Positions 11,903 to 25,600 of a stretch of 64,000 bases of DNA are shown piece by piece. Source of the DNA: Phascolomyces articulosus (taxonomy: Eukaryota; Mucoromycota; Mucoromycetes; Mucorales; Lichtheimiaceae); contig JAIXMP010000023.1 in the NCBI GenBank assembly GCA_025677815.1, forward strand, positions 496,001-560,000. The letters run 5' to 3'. Within the stretch, counting starts at the first letter, position 1. The number at the start of each line of letters is the position of its first letter. The position numbers and the translations under genes are program-made. The notes below the pieces were generated by a model. It did no database searches, was not told the origin of the DNA, and saw only the letters and a program-made list of their open reading frames with translations.

Positions 11903-12940
11903 ATGCGGCGAGCGTGTTTAGTTCTTCTCGCTAGTATTTATTGGACATTGGGATGTGCTGCTGTCAAGTTTGATTTGCCTGCAGTAACACCAGCCAATAT
12001 TGAAAATAGTAAACGTTGTCTCTCTCAATATGTGCCCAAGGATACCCTCGTGTTTGCCAGAGTCAATGTCGGTCCTGGATATAATCAACGTGTGGATATC
12101 GAGGTAAAAAAGATGATTATTATTTTTTTATGAATTTGAGATGATGAAAAGATAAAGAAACATAATACAGGCTCATTAAAAACGTTTCAATATTAATGGA
12201 ATATAATTGTATAGATTGTGGATGATGCCGAAGTACCCAATGTATATACAAAGAAAAAAGGCATTTCGGGTGAAATCACGAATGCTTTTGATACACGTGC
12301 CGATGCTGAAATTAGCATTTGCTTTAAAAACACACTTCCTGATGGTACATAACTTATGGATTTTTTTGCGTTATGGAAACTGTGCTTTATGGTTTAGCCA
12401 AGAAAATGAGAATAGAAACAAATTTAGTGTACGATACCATGTTACTTATTATCATTTGTTTATTTATTAGGCTTTCATGAAGCACCTGAATATTCACGAC
12501 CTATTGAGGTCAACTTTAATGTGGGTGCTGAAGCTGTAGACTTTGAAACATTGGCAAAGAAGGAAAAGCTTGGTCCATTGGAACTCGAACTTCGCAAGTT
12601 GGAAACCGTTGTAAAGGAAATTGTTAGTGAATTGACATATCTTAAGCGAAGAGAAGCGCGTATGCGCGATACTAATGGTAAACTTTTTTTTTGCAAATTT
12701 GAAGAGAAAAGTTACATTTTCTTTCTATGATGTACTGGAACGATAGAATAATAATGATACATATAACGGAGAGAATATTTATTTATATTGTTATTAATGT
12801 TATTATATATTTATATAGAATCCACCAACGAACGTGTAAAATGGTTCAGTTTATTATCCCTGTTTACATTGGTCACATTGGGTACTTGGCAAATATTGTA
12901 CTTGCGTCGTTTCTTCCGCCGAAAGAGATTGATCGACTAG
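11903..12940 (+). CDS. ERV25: p24/emp24 family cargo receptor, Erv25-like (delta class)
   Basis: Four exons (11903-12103, 12215-12344, 12471-12677, 12819-12940) give 219 aa. It has a signal peptide ([20 protein letters not shown]), then the GOLD domain starting VKFDLPA with the first conserved Cys ([14 protein letters not shown]) and the second in [11 protein letters not shown] coiled coil spans about 125-180 ([22 protein letters not shown]). A transmembrane helix lies at about 188-208, followed by a short cytosolic tail [12 protein letters not shown] with the FF COPII-type signal and basic residues for COPI. It cycles between ER and Golgi in the p24 complex. An upstream in-frame ATG at 11810 would add 31 residues before the signal sequence, so I chose the inner ATG. 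Confidence 0.9.
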
Positions 12941-12951
12941 AAGGATTATTT

Positions 12952-14526
12952 TTAGATGGACAAATCTTGACACACTTTTTCGATAGCTTTTGCACCATAT
13001 TCAAAATCTGTTATATCATTATAAATTTGAGCACTCAATCGAACCCACCATTTTCCATTGTGTTTGAAGGCAGGAGTCATACAATTTTGTTCGTAAATGA
13101 TCTTGTTGATGAATTGGGTTGTAACTTCATCGTCCCTTAGTGTTTTGGGATAGAGTGGGATTTCAACATTGACCATGGATCCAATTAATGTATGGTCTTG
13201 ATTATCCATAACTTGAGTGCCCAGACGTTCGGCTACAAGGTTACCACCTTCCACAGCCAAGTTGTGGCAATATTCTCGGATGGCATCTTCGCCACCCAAT
13301 GATTTGCGATATTCGATGGCTATTTATAGAAAGAAGGTTTTTTTTGGAGTTGGATTGGGATTAGAGAAGAAAAAAACGATGTGTGTGGATTGAGGTTATG
13401 AGAGAGAGAGAGAGAGAGAAAGAACATGGTTTATAATTACCTGGACCAACACATAAGAATGTACAATGGTCATGTGCACCATAGTTCCAGAATTCTTGTT
13501 CAAATCCATTTCCTTCTGATGTATAATTGTGCTCAAGGGCTAATGGATGAAGGAAACGTTGATTACGCTTAGGGGCATACAAAATGCAAGAACCGCGAGG
13601 GGTATAAAACCATTTATGGAGATTTGAGACTAAAAAGTCAGGGTCAAATGAACTGACGTCAATCGGGATTTGACCTATTATTATTATCGTAGTTTTTTTT
13701 TTATGTACGTGTTTGCATATTAGTATTTTATTTACTAGTTTTCTGATTTATACATACATTAATCCCGTATTCTCGGGCAATTTGTTCTTTTTAACATACC
13801 AGCAGCATGAGCGGCGTCAATTAATGAGAGAATCCCGTGTTCTTGCACAAGTCGTGATGCAGCTTCATATGGGAACAATACACCCGGTAGAGCAATAATA
13901 GCATCCAACACAGCCATACGAATTTTGCCTTCTTGATTATGTTGTTGAATTGTTGCGCGTATAATATCCAATACTTCGCCATCGGAAAGTGGGTATTTAA
14001 TATCCACTGTCACCAATTCGATTTGACCAATATCTTTTAAATATCTCAATGTGGCATTTACATTCACATAGGTAGAGTTGAACTATAAATGTCAACGCAT
14101 GAATGCATAAGCGATCCATATCTTATGTTTTCATATGTGTCCGATTTTTATTTCAATAAACCATTTCAAAAGTAGAACATAAACACTTACATGAATTACT
14201 TTATCTCCCTTTTCAAAAGGAAATGAACGCAATACAGTGGCCATACCCATGGATGCATTATGAACAAAGGCAACATCAGATGGATCAGGGCAATTAATAA
14301 TTTCAGCAATTTGTTCACGATTCTTGCGCAAGAGAGGATTCACTTCGATACGATTGAATCGATCAGGATGTTCTTCGACTTTGTCTTGAAATTCACGAAA
14401 TTTTTTGTGGATAGACCGTGGGTAAGTTCCAAAAGAACCGTGGTTCAAAGGTACATACTTGGATTCCAACAAGAAATCGGGACGAAGATGACGACCAAAA
14501 ATGGGTTTGTTTTCGTTTGTAGCCAT
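12952..14526 (-). CDS. PLP-dependent aminotransferase class V (isopenicillin-N-epimerase-like)
   Basis: Four exons (14191-14526, 13800-14082, 13441-13674, 12952-13319) give 406 aa. The N-terminus YVPLNHGSFGTYP is the usual opening of this subfamily. The cofactor region has DAAHAAG (aspartate pairing with the pyridine nitrogen) and the Schiff-base lysine K227 in SNLHKWFYTPRG. The C-terminal domain includes WWVRLSAQIYND. Fungal relatives are annotated as isopenicillin N epimerase-like or cysteine-desulfurase-like, usually without proven substrate, so no reaction is claimed beyond PLP chemistry on an amino acid. Its stop codon lies 11 bp from the stop of the convergent p24 gene, so the two transcripts must overlap at their 3' ends. 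Confidence 0.87.
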
Positions 14527-14538
14527 TTTTTTCTTTGT

Positions 14539-14745
14539 TTAATAATATAAATTTAAAATATAGTACGGAAGATGTGTTAAATAAATAAGTATAAAGCTAA
14601 AAGAAAGAGGTACACTGTTGAGCGATCCCTTCGTTTTTATCTCTTCCCATTGTAGACGGAGTTTCTTTTTCAAATGAAGTGTTGACTCACTAGGAGAAAA
14701 CCCATAAATTAGTCCAGAAAAGGCAGTCGTGCCATAGTTAGTCAT
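14539..14745 (-). other. Possible small ORF or leader exon upstream of the aminotransferase
   Basis: A 68-codon frame (MTNYGTTAFSGLIYG...) has a reasonable composition for its first 45 residues and then becomes hydrophobic and AT-driven. A GTACCT donor near codon 47 and an AG just before the aminotransferase ATG could make it a spliced leader exon. I do not recognise the peptide. It may also be chance. Confidence 0.2.
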
Positions 14746-17700
14746 CTGCTCGATTGTTTTCTTTTGGATCGTCTATTCACTTTCCTGGAAAACAGTCCTG
14801 TATCTATGAACAAAGAGAGGCACAGAAATATACAAAACCGAATTAAGATAAATTAACATTACATCTTTTTAGATCTAGGGCAGTGATTTGTAAGCAAAGA
14901 GCTCTTGTTATGCATTCTTTTACCTGCTTTATAGCCACTTTTTTTTTGTTACCACGATGAAAAAGTGTCACCAAGAGTTGCTCATCAAGTATTAATAAAT
15001 AATTAACAACAAACTCTGCGTATGTACCACTTACTGTTGATGATATATAGCACGCTATGGTTCTTCTTTATTATCCGTGTATATCTTTTTCCTCGCGTTC
15101 AGATTACTGTTAATAATAAGCGCTTTCTTTTGTTTTTCACGTTCATAATCTTTTTTTACCACGCTTATCAGATTTCTGCTATGCATCGAAAAGCGCACTT
15201 TTGATAGGATGGCGTATATACTGCGCCACATTTATCTTAAGATCCTGAACTCACAAGATCGTGGGTGGTTTTTTAGCACGTCGGTCTTATTATTTATCAT
15301 TCAAAGAAATCTTTTCACTGTTATGAGATGGTAATCAGTTGCATACTATATATGACCTATTCATAATCTCCCCAACGATAATAAATTATATACGTATGGT
15401 AATCCAAGAGGAATACCACAACGACATCATATTGTAATACGTTTTTTACAAATAGTAACCCTTGTTCGTTATCCACTACTACACTATCCTTTGTACTCCT
15501 AATAAAGTTATTATAAAATCAGATTTGCCAATATCGATATGTCCAAGAAGTTATTGAGGTGGCGTAATATACGCTTCAACAGTATAAATTTATCATTCAA
15601 AACTTGTATTACTTATTACTACATTCCACAGAGGTATATAGAGAGAATTAATTCCTTGGGAAAGACTCTTTTATCGTATTTTATTTTTATTTATCACGAT
15701 GCGATCAGTCTATCATTACCCTGATTGATAAATAAGAACACTTCATGACATAGAATAAAGAAGTTATCGATGAAAGGTGTAGAAGAATTGAAATAAAAAC
15801 ATATGCGATATGCTTATTAATCTTACTGATGCATTGCGCAGCGGTGAAATATATATATATATATATATGTTTCTGAATCTTTTCCCGATTTGTCCTATAT
15901 ATGACTCTATACGAGGGAGAGAAATGCAGAATATAGCAGGTTTTTATGCTAATGATTGAACAAATAGTGTCCGCATATCTCGTTGAATTTTACCGAACAA
16001 AACAGTGTAGTACAAACTTCTAAAATAGAGTCTCAGATGCTATACTTAACCGTATCCTTCCAGTTGTATGCTTAACACTTTGCATGAATAGCATATTTTA
16101 ACTTTAAAATTACAAACAATTAAAAATGTCATATCCTCTTGATAAAAGGTTGTTTTCTTATACTACATCTTTTACTGCATACCTCATCTATTTTGTAAAA
16201 TATAGAACATTATATATATAAAAATATATATAGTACTACCGTTGGGCGAGGTTTAGGTACTTGGTTATTAATGAAATTGTGTTGCTCTTAAAATTTTGAC
16301 CTTAAATATACAACTTGAGGATCTGGCTCTCTAGTGGAACGCAAAACGATAAAAAGGATGATTTACATTGAGCATTTATTGCTAATTGCTTTTTGTATGC
16401 GCGCTGCATTCTACAAAAAAAATAATTTCTTTTTTTTACTTGGCACACTTCACATGCAATAAATAAATTCTGCTCTGTATGTTTTGCAATTATTCACCTG
16501 CAAGAAAATCGCAGTGTTAACAACAAATAGATATTTCATATTTAAAATGGAAAATTTGCAATGAATGAAAATTCTCATTTGGCTTTTTCTACGTGTTTTT
16601 GCAGAGGGAAATTGTAAAATGGAAATGAATTCCATTCTCACTTTTTCATTATATAAATGAACATTCTTGGTGGGCCTACGCTTCATCTGTTTTGTTAAAC
16701 ATCATACGCGCTGGATTTTTGAAAAATACTAAAGATAAAAAAACAATGCAACGAGCGAGGTATGTAAAATGTAGCGCGCATACTACGTAGTTTCCAAAAA
16801 AAAAAAAAACATCCTAAGTTCAATTCAAAGTTGTTGCTGTCTCTTACTAACGGGTTCTTAATTAATCTTATTATTGGCGTCGTGAATAAACAAATATTTA
16901 ATCAAACTACCAATATTGTAATGCAAACATTATTTATTTAATTATATTAAAGACCGATACAACAGTGGCAATAATAATAACCCAGGAAGATGACTGACGA
17001 TGCAATTGAGGACAGTGTAATATTTGAAAGTTTTTTTTCAAGGGAATAAAGTATTATTATGCATCTGGTAGTACAAGCAAGGCACCAGCATTAAAGTCAC
17101 CAAAGGCGTAAAAATATAATGATGTAACCTTCTTTGTAAAATCATTAATTACTAACAAGTTCTCATGTAAATTGACATGAAACTGATTGGGGCAAAAGAG
17201 TTTGAGCATCTCATTATATTAAATAAAATAGGGTTACATTACGATTTTTGATTATAAAAGCGCAACAATCTAGTTTATATAAACAAGCACTATTATTGTA
17301 TAATAATATCATTTGCTTTCATGTTAACCCCAACACTCCCTGTTATGATGTTCGTCATTAAAATTACTCCGAAATGAAGAATAGGTTATATAATTTACGT
17401 CAGTTGGAAGAATAAACTTTGTTATATAATATGCCGTTTATGAGTATATGATTTATATTATTAATTCATTTCATTAGAAAATTATATGAAAAAATACGAA
17501 TATACAGGACGATTTCTTTTTGTTTATAATAATATAGTAGCCTATCTTTCTACATCTCGGATATTAATGGGATCAAGAAGGAGCCTCTTCTTTAACAGCA
17601 AGCATTATATAAATCTCATGGGTAATACAAATAATAATAATATAACTATAAGCATTCATGGAGAAAATTTGCTCTTGTAACTTCATCTTGCTAAAGAAAG

Positions 17701-19921
17701 CATTGTCATTGTCCCTCAGTTACTCAATTTATCATACCAAAGTTTACTACGTAATATAAAAAAGTAGTGTTTATAATACATATGTCAATTATTTTATTAA
17801 ATAAAAGGGTTTGATCCCCTTGTTTCTTGGTTGTTTATCAAGTTCATCGATCATTTGAAGATATTATTAGTATATTTGTTGTGGTGTTTTATCGTATTAT
17901 TATTTGTAACCAATAAATTAAGGAGAAAAATGTGACTAGATCCATTTTTAGTACATATCGATAATGGCAAAAGTGAATAACATTAACTTTTGATTATTTA
18001 GAATAAAGCTTGGAAACTTCATCATCTTCATTGGTAAAGCTTTCTCTCTCTCTCTCTTTCAACCTTATTTCTTGTTTCAGCAATTTACCGCGGACTGATG
18101 TCAAATAGCGCGTCGTCAGCCTGTCCAATAAATATACGGAAATATCAGCATAATGGAATATAAACGAGGACAGTGCAGTTTTTTTAAATATTTTTTTAAT
18201 AATCCTTATGTAACGGATGGTTCTCTTGAGACATTAGTTTCTTGTTCCTCGAAACGCAAAAACGAGGAGAGGAAGGCCAGACCTTCATCTTTTACTCATT
18301 CTCGTTGGTTAGTATATTAGTTATATATAATTTATACTTATAAAGTCTCTTTATCTATTCATTTTATTACCAGTTTCACTTTTCCCGTCAGAGAATAGTC
18401 AGACCAACTCACAACAACCATCGAAAGATATGGTACATTTTTCAAACGTTCCATTTTTTTGTGCTACCAAAGTTAATCAACAAAGAGAACCGTGCAACAC
18501 TTGTAATTATTGACATAAATGCTAAATTCCGCATTATTAGAACAGTTCGTGGGGAATGAAAAGAATACTATTCTTTTTTAGTTCAGCTTATATAATATAA
18601 AGGCTAATTATTTTATTGTATTGGATAAACTCGTTACGCATAACTTTCATTGATATATATATAAAAATGAGTCTTGGTTGATGGTTGATAATGATAATTA
18701 GCTATATACAATGTAATATTATCATTAGTGTATGCTACAAGAATTATTCACAAACATGTGAAAACATTCTCAATTGAAATAGTGTCTAGGCATCTTGCTG
18801 CTCTATGTATTAGGCTTCTTTATGATACTAGTATAGACATGGGAAGATCATTGATATGAATTGTTTTACGCATTTGAGTAAAAATGGAGACCGCGGATTT
18901 AACAGATAAATCAACCAAAATTGGGAGTATATATTAATGATAATTCCACATTTATCATCATATTAATAAGCCCAACTTTTACATCATGATATGCGGTAGA
19001 TCCATGTTTGTTATATGGTTCGATCATGAAAATAGGTTCGCGGTTTGTTATTTTAATAGCCAACCATGTGTTGATTTACTATGCCGATCCAATCAACAAT
19101 TATTTATTGGGAATGTATTTACAAACATGTTATTATATAACCTTTCAACGTGGTTTGAATAGAAAGTCATGATTATTTTTTGTGGACATCATTTTAATTT
19201 TTCCCACGTCATTGAACTTTAAGACATATCATCATCTTATTACTATTACAATGAATGAATAGTGATTTGATGTGTTGTGTTGCTGTTATCAATAAATGAT
19301 AATAATAACTCGGTAAATTTTTTGAAGGTTAATTATCAATTGAAGAGGAGTTTCAACCAGAAGGATTGTATTAGCTTTCCATCAGCCAAATTTACCTATC
19401 GTACAACAGAAAAACCACGTGTATTTATAAGTTTGACTATCAACCTTGTTAAAAAAGGTGAGATGGGCAAACCAACACAAGGTAGTTATTTATTCCAACA
19501 AGTTCATTGACACTTTATTTTAGCTGTTGTCTCCCATTTGATTCATTCCCCCCAACCAGTAAATGATCGGAGAGGGGTGCGGGTTTATTAGAGAGAGTGA
19601 AATATAGAGTACGCCACAGCCACGTTTCTCACTTATCCCCCCCTTCTAATAACTGAGCCCCCAGCGTCTTTATTTCACCTCGATGGATTATTTTCAATCT
19701 ACTAAGAATGAAACATTATAAAACGATAGAAAAAAGAAAAATAGAAGGATTATAATATAGATATATGGAATAATAATAAAAAGGTCTCAGTGAAAAGTTC
19801 GTCTTAAACCAATATAAAAAGCAAACAAACAAAAATGGGGAAAAAAAGTTCGAGACTTTTTTTTGTGTTTGTGTTCGTTTTTGTATATTTTTTTTTGATA
19901 AATAAATTACAATTTCGAATT
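14746..19921. other. Gene desert, 5.2 kb
   Basis: Very AT-rich, with many stops in all frames and no exon-like block that I can join. It contains an (AT)n run at 15849-15869 and several T/A homopolymers. The last 350 bp look like the kinase promoter: C-rich blocks (CCCCCCC near 19638, GAGAGGGGTG near 19570, GCCCCCAG near 19661) that include AGGGG/CCCCT motifs of the stress-element type. Some frames of 60-78 codons exist but are not convincing. Confidence 0.5.
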
Positions 19922-22640
19922 ATGTGTTTGCCGTTTTCAAAAAGCGAACAGAACAAAAGGGGCCGTGTGGCACACGCTTCTCATCCGGATTATAACAATC
20001 CTTCTTGCTCTCACCTTGAACAACCTGTTCCAAATCGACCCAATATGAAAGCTGCTTTCCTTGATGAAACAGCTCATAGTAATAGTAATACACCCCCAAG
20101 ACATCCTCCTCCTCCTACACCACCTAAAGATCCTAATAGTGAAAATAACAATTCAACAAATAATAACAGTAATAGTCAAACAAACAAACGATCATCATTA
20201 TCTCACCAACAACAACAAACAAATAATCACCAACAACAGCAGCAGCATCAACAACCACAGTCCTCAACAACTCCTTCGTCTTCTAACAATCGTCAACATT
20301 CCGAATCGACCCCAACACTCAAGTCCATTGGCAACTATGTACTTCAACAAAGTCTCGGCAAAGGCAGTATGGGAAAGGTTAAATTGGGCGTGCATAATGT
20401 GACAGGTGAAAAAGTATGTATTTTTTTAATAGTTTGCAGGCTAGTTTTTTTCACTATCAAACAAAATACTATGAACTTTCTTATTGACGGTTTTTTATTC
20501 ATAGGTTGCGATAAAGATCGTTCCTCGAGCAAATTTCCAACTTTCAGTACAACGTATTCATGCTAATTCCAACAAATCACCACGTCAAATTGCCAAAGAG
20601 CAGGCTCGAGAACATAATCGTGAGATGCGAACCATTCGGGAGGCGCACATCATGATGTTATTACGACATCCACACATTGTTGGATTAAAAGACATGGTGA
20701 TCTCAGGACCTTATTTTTACATTTCAATGGAATATGTCAATGGTGGTCAGCTTTTGCACTATATTATCAAGCGACAACGGTTGTCCGAACGACGAGCACG
20801 TCACTTCTCACGACAAATCATTAGTGCCTTAGACTATATGCATCGTAACTCGATCGTTCATCGTGACCTCAAGATTGAAAATATTCTCATTGATAAAGCT
20901 GGTAGAAATGTCAAGTTGATCGATTTTGGATTATCTAATTTATTTGCACCAGAGAAACTATTGACAACCTACTGTGGTTCACTTTACTTTGCTGCACCTG
21001 AACTGTTACGTGCTAACCCATACAAGGGTCCCGAGATTGACGTATGGAGTATGGGTGTGGTTATTTATGTCATGGTAACAGGTGCTGTTCCCTTTGATGA
21101 TAAATCAATGCCTGGTTTACATGAAAAAATCAAACGTGGTCATGTTACCTATCCACAGCACATGTCAGACGAATGCCGCCATCTTTTGACTCAAATCTTT
21201 GTGACGGATCCTACCAAGCGTGTTATCTTACAAGATGTGATAAGACACCCATGGCTGAATCCTGACAGCAACACACCCTTGGTCAAGAATTTCGTTCCAT
21301 TATCAAGGAAACCCCTGGAGCTTCCTCTGGATCAAACTGTCCTGGAACAAATGACACATGGGTTTGAATTAGGAACAGCCGAAGAAATTCGCGAAAAATT
21401 GGAAGTAATTGTTCAATCCCCCGTGTATCAAGAAGCGGCATACCACATCGCCCAACAACAAGCTGTGAAACCACCCAGTCCACCACCAATGTCGTCTGAA
21501 GAAAGATGGACAATTCCGTACGACGATCCACAGTCTGTGCCCGACGCTTATCATCCACTCATTTCGCTGTACTACTTGACGAAAGAAAGGATAGCTGAAA
21601 AACAAGATTCGCCAACTTCCGCCGCACCAGCATTACAACACCACACCAGTTTATCACGCAAGGCATCGGTTGAATCCACATTGTCGATGAATAATGGAGG
21701 TACTCATTCAGCACGAAGTAGTCAAGGATCATTACATGAGCCTACAGGTACTACTGAACAACACCAAGCTTCACCACTTGGACCACGCCGTACAGTAGCC
21801 AATGTACCACAAAGTGATCCACCCGTACTTCCATCATCATTACCCAACCGACCCGATTATCAATTGCTTGCAGATGCCAGTGTTCCAGGATTCGCATCTC
21901 AACCTTCAGCCGCTGTTGGATCAGGCGACTATTTATCACGATTTCAACGATGGTTGCGTTCATCCACATCACAACATCATCTTGTCGAAGAAAATAGCAA
22001 TTCCACCACTACAGCATCAACCAAACCTCCACCTTCTCCATCTCCACTTCAACAACAATTTACAGATCCAAAAGCTACAACAACAATTGCTCCACCTCCT
22101 CATCCACATTATGAACAAGGTTTACCTACGCCACCTAATTCAACAGTGGAAGAACAATCCATTAATGCAGCACCATCACAACAGCAACAACAACATACTG
22201 TCATCGATCCACCTCATATCAAGCGATCACTTTTCCGAAAAATCTCACATGCATTTCTTCGCAAGCCATCAGCACCTGTCACAGAAAATGATGTTGCACA
22301 AGCTGCTGAAGCAGCTCGTGATCGACCCTTGCCACCATTACCACCTAATGCCGTAATAACAAATACTAAAACAACCACAACAATGGCCGCCGGCGGTCAA
22401 GCTCAAGAACAAGTACCACCACAAGAAGATATTGCCAAGCCCATGCCTACCTTAAAATCTTCAGTCAAGTATAATAAGGATCAAGCCGCTATGGAAACTT
22501 CTTATCGAAGAGGACATCATCAACGTTCTGCATCATCTGTATCAGCGCAGCAGGCTGCCACGCGAACATTATCCATGAAGATCAATGCCTGGTTAAACCG
22601 ATCTTCTTCTACTCACAAGGCCAAGACTCAACATTTTTAA
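19922..22640 (+). CDS. KIN1-type serine/threonine protein kinase
   Basis: Two exons (19922-20413, 20505-22640) give 875 aa from the chosen start. A P/Q/N/S-rich N-terminus is followed by a kinase domain: glycine loop LGKGSMGKVKLG, VAIKIV with Lys168, HRDLKIEN with Asp285, DFGLSN with Asp304, then CGSLYFAAPELL and DVWSMGVVIYVM. These signatures match yeast/fission-yeast Kin1 (PAR-1/MARK branch), which controls polarity, wall and exocytosis. The rest is long, S/T/P/Q-rich and probably disordered. No C-terminal KA1 domain is visible before the stop at 22640, unlike Kin1. The frame is open to an ATG at 19835, but those residues are a T-rich leader (FFVFVFVFVYFF), so I used MCLPFSKSEQ; a still later ATG at 20045 is also possible. 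Confidence 0.85.
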
Positions 22641-25600
22641 AGTAATCTTTTCGCATATTTCTCTTTCATTCTTTCTTACAACAATACATCCTTTTTTTTA
22701 TATTATTTGTTTTTTTTCTTTTGATTTGTTCTTTACAAGTTATACTTTATCGACTTCATCTTATTCTATTTCCCCTCTCCCTTACCTACTTTATTTATTC
22801 TTTGTAATATATTAATCGTACTTTTTTATATTTTGGGTTATGGTTTCTTTATTAAAATGTTACCTATTTTTACTATTAATTTTGCTTTATCATAAAATAT
22901 TGCATGTGAACAATCTTCTACCGACAGTATTATTTTGTAACGTGAATATTTATATCCACACTATATCTGTGCGTAACACCCTACTATTAAGATTAACAAT
23001 TCGGTGATAATTATACAGGGTAAAAAAGATGGTGATAAAAAAATGCAAAGTAAAAACCATGACGATTCTCAGGGCGGAAGTGGAGATAAGGCATAAAATA
23101 GAATTATAATTCACAGGTTATTGGAATAATAGTATATTGAGGTAAAAGATGGCAAGTTTTTTTTATGATTTGAATAATATTACTTTTGATTTATGGCTTT
23201 ACAAAATTGCTTCTTCGGCATGTTTGAACACAGACGCAGTAATTACTTGAAATAGCCAAGAGCCAATTTTCTCTTGTGATAATAGTTGGTGTGTAGTGCC
23301 ATTATCATGGATGGTTCAAATTGTGGATAGTTGCAACTCTTCTACTGGGGTTGTAATTGTTGAACATGATCCTGTTATTGTGCATATGATTATGGCATCA
23401 AATTTTAAAAGTAGTTTTTTGTAAGTGACTGGTAATGCCATCCTTGTTGAACTTGGGCTATATCTGTATTTCCCAATTCCTTCTTAGCTTGAATTGATTT
23501 GTTGTTCAAAAGAATCTTTGTTTCATGTGAAGGATTGAAATTTGTTGTAAGTAAATGACCTAACAAGGTTCAATTGCTGCCATCAAGATCCTAACTGCAA
23601 TACACCTGTTGTGCTGTAAATGATTAACTTCCTATTACCTTCTAATTAAATGATTGCAACGTGGATATTTCCATAGCGTGTTAGTTTACTACGACATGAT
23701 GACTATGAGCCACTGAGTTATCTTTTGAAATATGCATCTGATAATCTGTATCTGCCGTAAGATTTGACTACATGGACAAGCAAAGCTTCTGATGGAGAGA
23801 TCAATACTAAACCAACAAATGCCCATGGAAAAACGACGTGTTTTTCCCGTTCGTTTATGAAGGCGCCATCATTTGAAAGTAGAACTGCAACATCATGGCT
23901 CATTAGTTGTTTGGTTACCACTTCGTTGTTGTTTTTTAGATATGTGTTTTCATAATTATTGGCATCATCCTCAACATTCGTCGAATTCAACTATGTTCCC
24001 TCTGGTCGAGTATTGTCAGACTTGTAATTAGAGTTGGTACAGAAGGGTAAACGAATTAACCTGAAATAGCATGTATTTTTCAAGGGTTTCCTTGATAATA
24101 ATTTTTTGGTATGTAAGTTCATCTTCACAAATTGGAGATGATTACATATTGTTTTCATCCTTTACAAGTACTACATTGACTATGAATAATAATAGTATTA
24201 AGTGAAAGTTTTTTGTACTGTAGAAAAAAAGTGTACCACAAAAAAAGAAAATGACTTAACCACAGTGAATTTCCGCATGCCAATGCACTTTCGCTACTAT
24301 AAATAACTGTATATTGCCTCATACAAAAATGATAATTGTATTCTTATATTCATTGTATACATATATAGGACTCATTTCCCAAGTTTCGAGCAAAAGCATA
24401 TAAACCTCAAGACTGTCATTAGTATAGTATTATTACTATTCTATTCATCGTGATTATGATTGGATTCATATCATGATGCTTCAAATGTAAGTACTTTGTG
24501 TAAAAAAAAAATAAGGAGGAAAGAGATTGTATTCTAATCTTGAGTGTATCAACTTATATTAGGGCTCGCTTAGTATAAAGTGGCAATTTAGCAATGAGTC
24601 AATTGGAAGCCTCGTACAATATGCATGTATGGAAATATATAGATACAGTCTTTGATTCGAATAAAGAAGTTACTATCGTAAGGTAAAAAGAAGAGGTGAT
24701 GAATGAATGGGCTACAATGATAATTGATATACATACTGAAACAAATATACCTATTGGATTAAATAAAGGGGGGTCCTCAAGAACATACCGACAATTCGAA
24801 GGATGAAAACCGTTCGTCAATGCATACACGTAAAAAAATGAGCTCAAGTTTGGACCTTGTGATTAATATAAAAATTACGTACTGTTTATTGAAAGAAAAT
24901 AATGTTGCTGAATTTGAGAGTGATTTTCATATCCATGTAATTGTAGATACCAAATAAGGCACATAAATGACATGCTCATTGTTTTTATACATAAAAAACA
25001 ATACAGTCGAGATATTATCTGCAGTGATTACTTGCGGTGAAAATTTATTTATAACACAATCGATTCGATGATATAAATTGAATGCCCATGTTTTCCACGG
25101 TAATATTCTCTATGAATCCTTGGATATAGTCTTTGTTTCAAAGATCTATATAATATATATGCCATTTATTTCTTGAAAATACCAAAAAACAATATTTAAT
25201 AGGTCCAATAACTAAAAAAAATATTTGGATGATTCTTGCTGCCCTGTTTATTTAGTAGATGAAAATTTATATTTTATTATGGAATATTAATTTGACCTGC
25301 GCCTTTAGGCGTGTAGTCACTTCCTTGTGGTTGTTCTTTGTGATTGAGGGTGACTTCAACTATCAACTAAAAAAATCATTGTTAGGCATTTGTATTGTCC
25401 ACTGCTATTATATAAAAGAAGGAGTCAAATGCTTGATCGAATTGACCAAAAAACCTCTCCCGACCGAAAATAGCTGCGAAAATGAAGTTGGTGAAGTAAG
25501 TGAATAAAAGAATTGATGGGTTCTACGCCAAACAACAACGCAAAAAAAGGTTACTCTCCTTTTCCATTAACAATAATAAATTTAATATGAAACAATCCTT

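Noticed and set aside
19835..19921. Upstream start for the kinase at 19835
   Set aside because: It would add a Phe/Val-rich run encoded by a T-rich leader typical of 5' UTR here; kept only as an alternative.
21802..22356. 184-codon His/Leu-rich ORF inside the kinase gene
   Set aside because: It is a shifted frame through the CAA/CCA-rich tail of KIN1, with low-complexity composition.
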